From Bacillota bacterium (GTDB lineage Bacteria > Bacillota > Clostridia > Peptostreptococcales > Acidaminobacteraceae), in assembly GCA_024636005.1 (NCBI GenBank), contig JAGXHV010000032.1, positions 1 through 64,000 on the forward strand: a DNA stretch of 64,000 nt, in the 5' to 3' direction. Position numbers and translations under genes: made by a program. The notes below the pieces were generated by a model, which worked only from the letters and a program-made list of their open reading frames with translations, had not been told where the DNA came from and did no database searches. Position 1 is the stretch's first letter, and the number at the start of each line of letters is the position of its first letter. Below, in pieces: positions 54,701 through 63,146 of this stretch.

Positions 54701-55224
54701 CTTATAAATATCTGGGTAAGATTTTTGATGAGCCTCAGACCGTTTTCAACGAGGAAATCCTGAAACCGGAGACACAGAGTATGGATGCATTTGTGGATGG
54801 TATAATCAATATATCAAATGGTCATAAGAAAGCGGCACTGGATTATTTTGAAGATGGTAGTATTGAACTTGCGATTCCTCCGCTCAAAGCATTATTGACC
54901 ATCATGGCAAAAGGATCCTATGATGGTCATACCATCGAATCAAAAGAAGTACGTGATCTCTTTGATAAAAACGTTGTCCTATCCAGTGAGTGGTATACAG
55001 AGCGGCTAAAAAACAAACAACTCATTGACATTAGACTGATTCAAAAGAAGATTCGCAACCTGGAAGAATTTGTTTCAGATCCAATCAACAAATCAATAAT
55101 CAAAGAGTTTCATTATGATGAAAAACTTGAACAGGCTAAAGCAGATCTAAAACACATTGAGTCCGAACAATATCTCGAATCGCTTGTTGGCACTATTGGA
55201 GCCGATGGAGCTACACTTAACTAA
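51754..55224 (+). CDS. 1156-residue conserved protein, candidate PPi-type phosphoenolpyruvate carboxykinase
   Basis: The protein is soluble, without signal peptide or membrane helices. Length fits the PPi-dependent PEPCK family (about 1130-1150 residues) described from Entamoeba and Propionibacterium, which converts PEP + CO2 + Pi to oxaloacetate + PPi. Features compatible with PEPCK-like nucleotide/phosphate handling are a Gly-rich loop TVSGGGKSEISKS (about 491-503), AGLDLNGWSGHTGFILLAPHL near 260-285, TTGAGSEGALTKAPFNM near 870-885, and a C-terminal charged coiled coil (1080-1140). The ATG follows AGGAGG and a good promoter; a terminator follows the stop. I cannot align it from memory with certainty, so the name rests on length, the GGGKS loop and general resemblance. 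The alternative is an uncharacterised giant enzyme. Confidence 0.5.
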   Translation: MSIRKRLGIEFGNIDPITTSEDRIKYINLKLASLGLPIYKSKDDDNASGSYFIDLFDDIIQDYKEKTRMVDIHEIGIHKRINQFFKGYFDEFGEEPKVVEDYFTLDHYGLAREMSLPPEGSTFFNEYISSYRIKQGVLNNPRNDRRTTKGSFHIAEGGLPIPYDKKAVPKEVFLKLYNEAINPPESLKILPFTSEQSEPAKTFVSLMLKPIVSPKVPGVLDEKTMEVLFIAPGSLVSNLDFVESVFGNAGDPSYHSNDAGLDLNGWSGHTGFILLAPHLSKMRKIDLGLPHYDMATERQRRDGMCYKDENELYNEGQAFKLTCRDKSGVAVTLIADNYFGYSKKEIKTQISFAANLLGNVEEEHAGGTIAYPQKNLGENYTAKEDKSVSGYNFEEVIKEFGDMMELHDDYYGVDKNNKQIIYLPENVEIDLHKTEIKWYYQSREITLKLSPANIYILPNGEKIHMEKHPAAPAWKMVGTAAEGTFCHKPCTVSGGGKSEISKSISNSIIYGTYYVHDLAKDLDNVERIFNYDYRKRWRDFPDRERASRTILSIDRTLGSVIKLLSPSPAYTDEFNAYLEAIPNHVKALVFMIKRFYRQSWENDWRKHFTVDHINGKPGNEINFNNRRIRPSYLRVGFENDDAWRIFKLRIDFMPSEKIQMEDDVTASVLIPARQLSHLNPQYTNGSYKFSTNCEYRFFQRPDEAINKGYDKQAERDLSSRNLFATNYQPLTKKDVKAIQDDVMGYIDYTQPVRTHIEEFLAGEDEYCVVSSEPRIVDGKPSKNPRYLEHRSDFIDPLKTYVSHIGARLARKIPLDKPVLMPVNAILAGRRNNPPGMEGDKKILPLSVYNPIHYQELPELFMDFISSLTGKSPSTTGAGSEGALTKAPFNMLLPIHDVNNALLSYILGDYAVFTTPAGYIGANVKVDHDISILIPEIWSRLSEEECRPEHLIGEGSFEKIEDFTYNGIHVPASRLGYRMTEVFSYKYLGKIFDEPQTVFNEEILKPETQSMDAFVDGIINISNGHKKAALDYFEDGSIELAIPPLKALLTIMAKGSYDGHTIESKEVRDLFDKNVVLSSEWYTERLKNKQLIDIRLIQKKIRNLEEFVSDPINKSIIKEFHYDEKLEQAKADLKHIESEQYLESLVGTIGADGATLN

Positions 55225-55232
55225 AATCTAAG

Positions 55233-55267
55233 AAACAACTTCACTTGACGGTGAAGTTGTTTTTTTG
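55233..55267 (+). terminator. rho-independent terminator
   Basis: AAACAACTTCAC and GTGAAGTTGTTT form a perfect 12-bp stem with a six-base loop, followed by further T. Confidence 0.92.
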
Positions 55268-55345
55268 GGTATGATATACTTAAATTGTTCAAAATCTAAT
55301 TGTGAAGTTGATAGTGTTGTAAGTTGTTTGCTTAGGAGGTATAGT

Positions 55346-56779
55346 ATGACTTTTGAAAAACTTTATGTAGGTGGAAAATGGATCCCTTCTGATTCTGGAG
55401 AATGGATTGAAGTTGAAAATCCCGCAACTAGGGGAATAATCGGTAGGGTTCCAAGAGGTAATGCAGTGGATGTGGACCTTGCAGTGAAAGCAGCTTCACT
55501 AGCATTTCAAGATTGGTCTAAGACGACTGTAAAAGTGCGAATTGGCTATATGGAAAAAGTACTCGAATACATGTTGTCTCAAAAGCAGGTCTTGATCGAA
55601 CTTGAAACACAGGAACTTGGAGCACCGGTGAAGTGGGCTGAAAGGGCACATGTGAATGGTCCCATAGGAAGGCTTGAAAACTACATTCGTCTAATCAGAA
55701 ACTTCGAGTTTATAACTGAACTAAAGCATGCCAAGGTCGTCAAAGAACCTATTGGTGTGATCGGTTGCTTGACACCATGGAACTATCCGCTCGGTCAAGT
55801 TATGCAAAAGATAGTCCCGGCAATCCTTTGTGGCAACACAGTTGTTTTAAAGCCCTCGCAAATTGCACCTCTATCCGCAGGAGTACTTGCAAAGGCATTT
55901 GAATATGCCGGTGTGCCCGGTGGTGTCTTCAATTTAGTGACGGGACGTGCAGGAGAAGTGGGCAATGCTCTTGCACTTCATGAAAAGGTAGATATGATTT
56001 CATTCACCGGATCGACAAAGGGTGGCATAGAAGTTGGAAAACTCGCGCTTGAAGGAGTGAAGAAAATCGCACTGGAACTCGGTGGAAAATCAGCCAATGT
56101 CATCCTAAAAGGTGCCGACTATGAAAAAGCTGTCAAGACGGGACTCAGTTCGTGTTTTGATAACACGGGACAGACCTGTGCGGCTTTGACGCGTATGCTT
56201 GTGCCTCGTGATGAACTCTCTAGGATTGAGGCGATGATAATTGAACATGCCAGAACCTTTGTTGTGGGTGATCCAAAACTTGAAACCACTCACATTGGAC
56301 CGCTTGCGAGCTTGAAGCAATATGAGAAAGTGAAAGGATATATTGAATTAGGGATCAAGGAAGGGGCAAGGTTGATAGTAGGTGAAGTTCCAGGAGCTAT
56401 AGACTCAGGGTATTTTGTAAGTCCTTGTGTGTTCACTGATGTGAAAAATGATATGAAAATTGCACAGGAGGAAATATTTGGTCCTGTGATTTGTGTTATT
56501 CCATATGATTCCATCGAAGAGGCTATTGAAATATCAAATGATACAGTCTATGGTCTTTCGGGTGCGGTATTTGGACCAGATGATGACGCCAAAAGAGTAG
56601 CAATGGCAATGAAGACAGGTTCTGTCTCCATCAATGATGGAAAAAGAGATATTGATGCTCCTTTTGGAGGTTATAAACAATCGGGAATCGGTAGAGAAGG
56701 TGGCACATACGGTATTGATGAGTTTCTTGAGATTAAAGCAGTTTTTGATGAAGAAAGCAAAATCATAGCAATTGATTAA
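55346..56779 (+). CDS. NAD(P)-dependent aldehyde dehydrogenase
   Basis: The protein has 477 residues from ATG 55346 after TTAGGAGGT; the frame is open from 55265 across the terminator, so the longer form is excluded. ALDH fold: LTPWNYPLGQVMQKIVPAI (NAD loop), SFTGSTKGG, catalytic Glu244 in LELGGKS and nucleophile Cys278 in GQTCAA, 34 residues apart as in the family, then EEIFGPVICVIPY and PFGGYKQSGIGREGG. Broad-range ALDH; substrate unknown. 16 bases ahead of the AEC-transporter gene, so uptake or efflux of an acid and aldehyde oxidation may be linked. Confidence 0.93.
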   Translation: MTFEKLYVGGKWIPSDSGEWIEVENPATRGIIGRVPRGNAVDVDLAVKAASLAFQDWSKTTVKVRIGYMEKVLEYMLSQKQVLIELETQELGAPVKWAERAHVNGPIGRLENYIRLIRNFEFITELKHAKVVKEPIGVIGCLTPWNYPLGQVMQKIVPAILCGNTVVLKPSQIAPLSAGVLAKAFEYAGVPGGVFNLVTGRAGEVGNALALHEKVDMISFTGSTKGGIEVGKLALEGVKKIALELGGKSANVILKGADYEKAVKTGLSSCFDNTGQTCAALTRMLVPRDELSRIEAMIIEHARTFVVGDPKLETTHIGPLASLKQYEKVKGYIELGIKEGARLIVGEVPGAIDSGYFVSPCVFTDVKNDMKIAQEEIFGPVICVIPYDSIEEAIEISNDTVYGLSGAVFGPDDDAKRVAMAMKTGSVSINDGKRDIDAPFGGYKQSGIGREGGTYGIDEFLEIKAVFDEESKIIAID

Positions 56780-56795
56780 GTAGAGGAGATAAGCG

Positions 56796-57746
56796 GTGAT
56801 CGACAATCTTATATTCAGTTTAAGTAGCGCATTGCCAATATTCTTCGTTATGATTATAGGCTATTATCTAAAACGAAGAGCAATCATTGATGATCAATTC
56901 GTTAAAGCGGCGAATATGTTGGTTTTCAATGTTGCCCTGCCAGTAAAGATATTTAGTGATGTTTACAGTTCATCTATTGAGGAGTATTTCGATACCCGTT
57001 TTGTACTGTTCATCATCATAGGTACTGTATTCAGTGTAATGATTTCATGGGGGATGGGCGCACTATTTGTTAAGGATAAAAACAAACTCGGTGCGTTCAT
57101 CCAAGGTTCATTTAGAGGCAACTTCCTTTATATTGGACTTTCGCTAATGGAAAATGTCACTGGTACCATCGGTCTCAAAGCACCTCTAGTCATTGCTCTG
57201 ATTATTCCGCTCTATAATATACTCGCAATTGTTGTACTTTCATTTTTAGAGGTGAACAGAAAGTCAGGAGTTGAGATCAAAGGAGTTGTCAGAAATATCA
57301 TAGGCAATCCGATGATCATCGCAGTTGCACTAGGCATGGTGGTTTCACAATTCGGGTTGAACCTACCACTCATCATGACTCGAACAATGAGCTATTTTGA
57401 AGTCGTCGCCACACCACTTGCTTTGATCGCCATTGGAGCATCGTTCAAGTTTGGTAATATGAAGGGCAACTTGAAAACAGCTTTGCTCGCCAGTTTGCTT
57501 AAGCTGGTCGTGTTACCTGCAGTTGCAGTTATTTCCGCCATTGCCATGGGATTTGGAAATGAGGACGTGTTCTTGATTTACATCCTATTTGGTGTGCCAA
57601 CTGCCACAATCTCATATGTTGTGACCGTTGTCATGAAAGGTGATCATGACCTGGCATCCAATATCATAATGGTTTCAACTCTTCTTTCGAATGTTTCCAT
57701 GACATTATATGTCTTTATCTTCAAAACTATAGGATATTTGAACTGA
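56796..57746 (+). CDS. AEC-family (auxin efflux carrier/malate permease-like) transporter
   Basis: The 316-residue protein starts at GTG 56796 after GAGGAG. Ten helices in two five-helix halves: FVMIIGYYLKRRAIID at the start, MLVFNVALPVKIF in helix 2, RGNFLYIGLSLMENV in helix 4, TPLALIAIGASFKF opening the second half, and FGVPTATISYVVTVVMKGD near the end. AEC proteins move carboxylates such as malate. It is cotranscribed with the ALDH. Confidence 0.88.
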   Translation: MIDNLIFSLSSALPIFFVMIIGYYLKRRAIIDDQFVKAANMLVFNVALPVKIFSDVYSSSIEEYFDTRFVLFIIIGTVFSVMISWGMGALFVKDKNKLGAFIQGSFRGNFLYIGLSLMENVTGTIGLKAPLVIALIIPLYNILAIVVLSFLEVNRKSGVEIKGVVRNIIGNPMIIAVALGMVVSQFGLNLPLIMTRTMSYFEVVATPLALIAIGASFKFGNMKGNLKTALLASLLKLVVLPAVAVISAIAMGFGNEDVFLIYILFGVPTATISYVVTVVMKGDHDLASNIIMVSTLLSNVSMTLYVFIFKTIGYLN

Positions 57747-57837
57747 AAAGTTAAATTTGTTTTACGAAACTATGAACTTTAATTAAAATTTTTTTTGTAA
57801 CATGTTGTAACAATTTGTCGGAATATGTAGGATGAAT

Positions 57838-57856
57838 GGTATATCGTTAGTATACC
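57838..57856. promoter_or_regulatory. small inverted repeat upstream of the TRAP operon
   Basis: GGTATA and TATACC are separated by seven bases (TCGTTAG), 113 bases before the TAXI gene. It could be an operator for a dimeric regulator. The arms are only six bases, so chance is possible. Confidence 0.25.
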
Positions 57857-57968
57857 GAATGTATTTGTAAGAGAACATGAGTGACAAATGATGCAATTTG
57901 TTATCGTCAATCTTGCAAAGTGGGTATTAGGGGACTCTATTTATTAATGATTTAAACAGGAGGAAAGT

Positions 57969-59006
57969 ATGAAAAAAGCATTTTCGTTATTGATGGTATT
58001 GATTTTATCGTTCTCTCTTTTGGCAGGCTGTGCCAATGAACCAGAAGTAGTAGCAGAAACACCTGCGGAAACTACTGCAGCAGAAGAAACACCTACAGAA
58101 GAACCAGCACCGGTTGATGAACCTGTTTCATTTGACGACATATTCGTAAATATCGGTACTGGCGGTACTGCAGGTACTTACTTCCCACTTGGAGGAGCAT
58201 TTGCAGAAATCTGGAACCAAAATATCGACGGCATCAACGCAACTGCACAAAGTACTGGTGCATCTGCTGCATACATCAACTTGTTGATGGATAAAAAAGT
58301 AGAAGTTGTTATCGTACAAAACGATACTGCACTCTATGCTTACGCTGGCGAAAAAATGTTCGAAGGTCAAACATTTGAAGGCATCAGAGGCCTTTCTACA
58401 TTATACAGCGAGCCACTTCAAATTGTAACTTCCGATCCTACTATTAAAACTGTTGCCGACCTTAAAGGTAAGAAACTTGCTGTAGGCGCTATCGGTTCAG
58501 GTGTTGAAGCCAATGCAAGACAAATCATTGCAGCGGCAGGTATGGATTTTGAAACAGACATCGATGCAAAATTCTTATCATTTGCTGAAGCATCAGCAGG
58601 ACTAAAAGACAAGCAAGTTGATGCAGCTTTCTTGACAGCTGGTATTCCAACAGCAGCAATCCAAGACTTATCAGCACAAAACGATGTATTCATTGTTGCT
58701 ATTGAAGGCGATATTGCTAACACACTCAAAACAGACTACAAATTCTTTACTGATTATGTCATTCCTGCAAACACTTACAAAGGTCAAACTGAAGATGTAA
58801 ACACATTAACTGTTAAATCAATGCTTGTTGTATCTACAGAGATGAGTGACGAATTGGCGTATGAACTCACAAAACAAATCTACGAAAACCTTGACCGTGT
58901 TCTATTGGCCCATAACGTAGGTAAATTCATCACACTTGACACTGCACTTGATGCAATGCCAATTCCAGTACATCCAGGTGCTCAAAAGTATTTCGACGAG
59001 CAATAG
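57969..59006 (+). CDS. TAXI-family TRAP transporter solute-binding lipoprotein
   Basis: The 345-residue protein has a lipoprotein signal peptide with lipobox LLAGC (Cys near 22), an acidic Thr/Pro/Glu linker (23-55), then the TAXI family domain: VNIGTGGTAGTYFPLGGAFAEIWN, TAQSTGASAAYINLL, VEVVIVQNDTALYAYAG, GIRGLSTLYSEPLQIVT and LKGKKLAVGAIGSGVEANARQI. It captures an organic acid (glutamate or other carboxylates) outside the membrane for the fused TRAP permease two genes on. GGAGG precedes ATG. It is the first gene of a three-gene operon. Confidence 0.95.
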   Translation: MKKAFSLLMVLILSFSLLAGCANEPEVVAETPAETTAAEETPTEEPAPVDEPVSFDDIFVNIGTGGTAGTYFPLGGAFAEIWNQNIDGINATAQSTGASAAYINLLMDKKVEVVIVQNDTALYAYAGEKMFEGQTFEGIRGLSTLYSEPLQIVTSDPTIKTVADLKGKKLAVGAIGSGVEANARQIIAAAGMDFETDIDAKFLSFAEASAGLKDKQVDAAFLTAGIPTAAIQDLSAQNDVFIVAIEGDIANTLKTDYKFFTDYVIPANTYKGQTEDVNTLTVKSMLVVSTEMSDELAYELTKQIYENLDRVLLAHNVGKFITLDTALDAMPIPVHPGAQKYFDEQ

Positions 59007-59041
59007 GATCCAATTAGCTAAAGATAGAGAGAAGGGAAGAT

Positions 59042-59545
59042 TTGTTTAGAAGAATTGTCATCGCGATACTTGGTCTTATATTAGGGGTGTTGTTGGTGTT
59101 CACTGGACTTCAGGATCGAACCGTTTTGATCGTGGAAGAACAGTCTTCAGGGGTGCAGCATGAGCTTTATCCCGCTGATGACCACTTTGTGCTGAGTTAT
59201 GTCCATTCGGTACTTCTGACACCCGTAGATGAATATTTTATCATAACGGAAGACAATGATTTGATACTCCAAAAGACTGTTTATGAGTCTTTTGGAGTAG
59301 GACTTCCCTATGAACAGATCAATGATGCGGATTTTGAAATAGTAGATGGTAAGTTTATTTTATATTTGGAGCGGCAGTTTAAAAGTCTCAATATGATTAT
59401 TTCGCCAATACCCAAGCACAGCATCACTGTCAATGGTGAAACATTTCAGTTTAATGAGATGCTTGAAGTACAGGAACAATCTATCAAGATTTTTACAATA
59501 GATAAGAAAGTCTTTAAAATTGGCAACTATTCGGTTGTCCTATAG
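59042..59545 (+). CDS. DUF1850-domain protein
   Basis: The 167-residue protein starts at TTG 59042 after GAAGGGAAG. An N-terminal membrane helix (3-22) is followed by a beta-rich extracytoplasmic part with FVLSYVHSVLLTPVDEYFIITED and YESFGVGLPYE, typical of DUF1850 proteins, which are found between TAXI binding proteins and fused TRAP permeases. The precise role is unknown; it probably assists the transporter. Confidence 0.85.
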   Translation: MFRRIVIAILGLILGVLLVFTGLQDRTVLIVEEQSSGVQHELYPADDHFVLSYVHSVLLTPVDEYFIITEDNDLILQKTVYESFGVGLPYEQINDADFEIVDGKFILYLERQFKSLNMIISPIPKHSITVNGETFQFNEMLEVQEQSIKIFTIDKKVFKIGNYSVVL

Positions 59546-59559
59546 GAAGGAACGGTGTC

Positions 59560-61518
59560 ATGTCTGACTTGAATTTAAAAAAACAAACAGATGCAGTGTC
59601 AGAAGGCTCCCCAGATGACCTGCTCAGAAAATATGACAAAGGTTCGGATTTCAGAATATTAAGTGGCATACAAGGAAAGTTGATTATCGGTCTGCTGGCT
59701 TTGTTTTCATTTTTTCAGTTGTATACAGGAATTTTCGGGATATTGGATGCTATGCTTCAGCGTTCGATTCACCTTGCATTTGGTTTGACCTTAGTATATC
59801 TTTTATATCCTTCGAGGAAAAAATTCTCAAGATTCAACCTTCATCCGCTGGATGTCGGTCTGGCGATACTCGCTGGAAGTGTATGTCTTTATGTTTTCTT
59901 TAATTATTCCAATCTGGTATATAGAGCGGGAAGAGTTACAACAACTGATATGATCGTTGGACTTATTGCTATATTTTTAGTGCTTGAAGCAGCGCGTAGA
60001 GTCATTGGATGGCCTATGGTCATTATCGCTTTAACATTTATAGGGTACGCACTTTTAGGACCTAAAATTCCAGGGCCATTGGCACACAGAGGTGTTGCTA
60101 TGGAAGACTTGGTACAACACTTATTCTACACAACAGAAGGAATTTTCGGTATTCCTATTGGGGTTTCATCAACATTTATCTTCATGTTTCTCTTGTTTGG
60201 TGCTTTTCTTGGAAAGACTGGAATGGGTGAGTTTTTTATTGATATCTCAAACGCGATTGCAGGTTCTGCTCCAGGTGGTCCCGCAAAAGTAGCGGTTATA
60301 TCCAGTGCGACAATGGGCACATTATCAGGAAGTTCGGTAGCCAACGTTGTCGGTACGGGTAGTTTTACAATTCCTATGATGAAAAAATTAGGATACAAGC
60401 CTGAATTTGCAGGTGCTGTTGAAGCAACCGCCTCTACAGGTGGACAATTGATGCCTCCAATCATGGGTGCGGCAGCGTTTCTGATGGCAGAATTCACCAA
60501 TATTCCTTATGTCACTATAATAGCAGCGGCTGTAATTCCAGCTGCACTATACTATTTCGGCGTATGGGCTGGTGTACATTATGAAGCCAAAAAACAAGGG
60601 CTTAAGGGCATGTCTAAAGAAGAGTTGCCTAAAGCGGGTAGAGTAATTAAAGAGAGGGGCCATTTAATGCTCCCAATCATCATTGTTATTTACCTACTGG
60701 TTTCCGGATATACTCCGATTAGAGCTGCACTTGGTGCAATTGCTGCAGCTATTGTTGTTTCTTCCTTTAAAAAAGAAACAAGGTTATCACTTAAAGAAAT
60801 TTTCTTTGGACTTGTAGAAGGTGCAAGAAGTGCACTCACTGTTATAGCAGCATGTGCAACTGCCGGTATCATCATCGGAGTTGTCACTCAAACTGGTTTA
60901 GGACTCAAAATGGGCTCATTACTTGTTAGTGTTGCAAATGGTAATCTCTTCTTAACACTTGTATTTACAATGATCACATCGCTCATTTTAGGTATTGGTG
61001 TCCCTACGACAGCAAATTATGTAATAACAGCTACAATTGCTGCACCAGCATTATTGTTACTAGATGTTCCAATTCTTGCTGCTCATATGTTTGCGTTTTA
61101 TTTTGGAATCATCGCAGATGTCACGCCACCAGTTGCACTCGCGGCTGTAGCAGCATCAGGGGTTGCCAAGTCAGAACCAATGCGAACAGGAATTCAAGCT
61201 TCGCGCCTTGCAATTGCAGCATTCATTATCCCGTATATTTTCGTCTACAGCCCGGAACTCTTACTGATTGATGTAACCCTATGGCATTTGGTCTTTATTT
61301 TGACCACTGCAATCATCGGAATCATCGCAGTTGCTTCTGGTTTGACAGGTTACTTCCAGACGGAAATGAATCCACTAGAAAGAATTTTCTTTATTGTCGG
61401 TGGTGTAATGCTTGTAACCACTAGCCCACTTTACAATGCAATTGGTGCGGTAATGCTTGGAATCGCGATCTTCACACAATTTAGAAAGAAAAAAGCTACA
61501 GTTTTGGTACAAGCTTAA
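59560..61518 (+). CDS. TRAP transporter fused permease (4TM/12TM)
   Basis: The 652-residue protein combines the small DctQ-like part (helices within ~40-150) and the large DctM-like part (~150-640). Signatures are GKTGMGEFFIDISNAIAGSAPGGPAKVAVISSATMGTLSGSSVANVVGTGSFTIPMMKKLGY, shown here only by ends GKTGMGEFF and IPMMKKLGY, then QLMPPIMGAAAFLMAE, ILGIGVPTTANYV and GIIADVTPPVALAA. The TAXI type uses a single fused permease. It drives Na+ or H+ coupled uptake of the ligand bound by the lipoprotein. Operon end at the terminator 61563. Confidence 0.95.
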   Translation: MSDLNLKKQTDAVSEGSPDDLLRKYDKGSDFRILSGIQGKLIIGLLALFSFFQLYTGIFGILDAMLQRSIHLAFGLTLVYLLYPSRKKFSRFNLHPLDVGLAILAGSVCLYVFFNYSNLVYRAGRVTTTDMIVGLIAIFLVLEAARRVIGWPMVIIALTFIGYALLGPKIPGPLAHRGVAMEDLVQHLFYTTEGIFGIPIGVSSTFIFMFLLFGAFLGKTGMGEFFIDISNAIAGSAPGGPAKVAVISSATMGTLSGSSVANVVGTGSFTIPMMKKLGYKPEFAGAVEATASTGGQLMPPIMGAAAFLMAEFTNIPYVTIIAAAVIPAALYYFGVWAGVHYEAKKQGLKGMSKEELPKAGRVIKERGHLMLPIIIVIYLLVSGYTPIRAALGAIAAAIVVSSFKKETRLSLKEIFFGLVEGARSALTVIAACATAGIIIGVVTQTGLGLKMGSLLVSVANGNLFLTLVFTMITSLILGIGVPTTANYVITATIAAPALLLLDVPILAAHMFAFYFGIIADVTPPVALAAVAASGVAKSEPMRTGIQASRLAIAAFIIPYIFVYSPELLLIDVTLWHLVFILTTAIIGIIAVASGLTGYFQTEMNPLERIFFIVGGVMLVTTSPLYNAIGAVMLGIAIFTQFRKKKATVLVQA

Positions 61519-61562
61519 TTAGCCTTCTTAAAATTCAATAAATATTGCATTTAATAATGCGC

Positions 61563-61620
61563 AAAAGCCAAATTGTATCTGTCCTGGTTTCAGGAAGATC
61601 CAATTTGGCTTTTTTCTTTT
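61563..61620. terminator. terminator between convergent genes
   Basis: AAAAGCCAAATTG and CAATTTGGCTTTT form a perfect 13-bp outer stem, with an inner TCCTG/CAGGA stem in the loop, followed by T-rich sequence. The A-run at the left makes it active on both strands. Confidence 0.88.
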
Positions 61621-61639
61621 GGAAAGTTATAAGCTTTAT

Positions 61640-62974
61640 TTATAATCCTTGCATGAGGAATGGCATCATTTGCATCATTTCACTGATTCCATTCAGGATT
61701 TCAGTCCGTTCTGCTTCAGGTAACTGCTGAGCATTGACTTCAAGATCTGTCATCAAAGTGTTGAAAGCTTTGCTTCCTAAAATATTAGAGTATGCATTGG
61801 TGATTACTGTCTGTGCAATCTCTGAAGTTTTCTGTTGGTCTTCCATGAGAATTTTGATGTCTTCTGTGTTTTGGGCTTCAATGGAATTGATAATGACATC
61901 GTCATCGAAAGCGTTATAAGTGTAGATTTGTTTGACACTGATAAATACGGAAAGCATGTCGATTTCCATTGCTCTAATCAGGTTGTTCGAATCTATCTTC
62001 AGAAGGAGATCATAGTTCATTGATATTCCCATGGATTCATAGTCAGTACCGATTGTACTATATGCGTTGATCATCTCATCAATCATTTTGTCGAGCTCTT
62101 CGTCGTAATTGGCTTTTAAGGATGTTTGCATGGATTTCGCTTCTGATTCGGTCATGGAAAGTTTCAAATAGTCACCTGATTCAACAACAGTGTCGACAAC
62201 TTTGTAAATACGGTCTTTTATTAATGCTTGCATCGCTTCATCATCCTTGAACATGACAATAAGCGCTTCCATTTTTTCAAATAAAATCTTCATGTCTACA
62301 GGCAAAAGATATTGATCCACTTTGTGAGTGCTAACGATGCCTTCATAAGTGGTTTCAAGTGTGCCATCTTCGATCTTTTGCAATGATTCTTCAAGATACT
62401 CCATTAAAAAATCTTCATATTGCTTGAAGTTTTTCTCAGCGGATTTGTAAAGTGCATCATCGTCCTCAGTTATTATGGTTACATAACGGTCGAAGTCCAT
62501 TTTATCCGCTTCGTTTTCCATGTCATATGAAAACATTCGATCAAAGAGCTGTTCTGAACCGAATGCAATAGTCCAAGGTTTGAAGATCATACTCATATTG
62601 AGTAATGGATCATTCTTATAATTCATCTCAATTTTATAGTCCATGTATGTAGGAAGTGTGGATTGGTCACGTGCATAGGTCATATCATAAACTATTTTGA
62701 AGTTGGATAGAATGGAATTCATGTAATTGCCCATTGCCACAGGATCTTCAGAAGTATCAAATACACCAAGTTCATCAGCTGCCACTTGGTCGACAGACAT
62801 GGTCATGGTAGCAGTTGCATTTGTTTTTTCAAGTTCACCTGTTTTTTTCATGGCATATAGTACGTGTGTCGCTGGATTCATTTCAGCCAATTTGCCAACG
62901 ATGAATGGGGTGGCAAATGCTACTCCAGCAGCAAGTATGATGACGATTATGGCAACAATATAACTTTTTTTCAC
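61640..62974 (-). CDS. membrane-anchored extracytoplasmic protein of unknown function
   Basis: The 444-residue protein has an N-terminal helix (5-27, uncleaved anchor or signal) and a long soluble part rich in Asp, Glu, Met and Lys. Its pattern suggests a helix/beta LolA-like or DUF6583-like fold: ATATMTMSVDQVAAD, KIVYDMTYARDQSTLPTYMDYKIEMNYKND and NMSMIFKPWTIAFGSEQLFDRMF describe it only in part. No catalytic motif is visible. Similar N-terminal ATxTMxMxxD segments occur in proteins that bind lipid or report envelope stress, but this is weak. It is divergent from the LysM-nucleotidase gene. The start ATG follows AAGGAG. Confidence 0.65.
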   Translation of the reverse strand: MKKSYIVAIIVIILAAGVAFATPFIVGKLAEMNPATHVLYAMKKTGELEKTNATATMTMSVDQVAADELGVFDTSEDPVAMGNYMNSILSNFKIVYDMTYARDQSTLPTYMDYKIEMNYKNDPLLNMSMIFKPWTIAFGSEQLFDRMFSYDMENEADKMDFDRYVTIITEDDDALYKSAEKNFKQYEDFLMEYLEESLQKIEDGTLETTYEGIVSTHKVDQYLLPVDMKILFEKMEALIVMFKDDEAMQALIKDRIYKVVDTVVESGDYLKLSMTESEAKSMQTSLKANYDEELDKMIDEMINAYSTIGTDYESMGISMNYDLLLKIDSNNLIRAMEIDMLSVFISVKQIYTYNAFDDDVIINSIEAQNTEDIKILMEDQQKTSEIAQTVITNAYSNILGSKAFNTLMTDLEVNAQQLPEAERTEILNGISEMMQMMPFLMQGL

Positions 62975-63146
62975 GATTAGATCTCCTTTTGTTTTTATTT
63001 TAGTTTAACATTATTATAGCAATAAAAAAAACTTTAGTAAAATGTTACAAAAATGTCTTAAAGGATTGCAGTGGCATATATAAAACTATAGAATAAAGCT
63101 ATGAGACCCATAACAATTATTTTATATGTAGAAGAGGAGGCACAAT

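Noticed and set aside
55265-55345. Longer N-terminus of the aldehyde dehydrogenase
   Set aside because: It would begin within the terminator's T-run, and AGGAGG with correct spacing marks ATG 55346.
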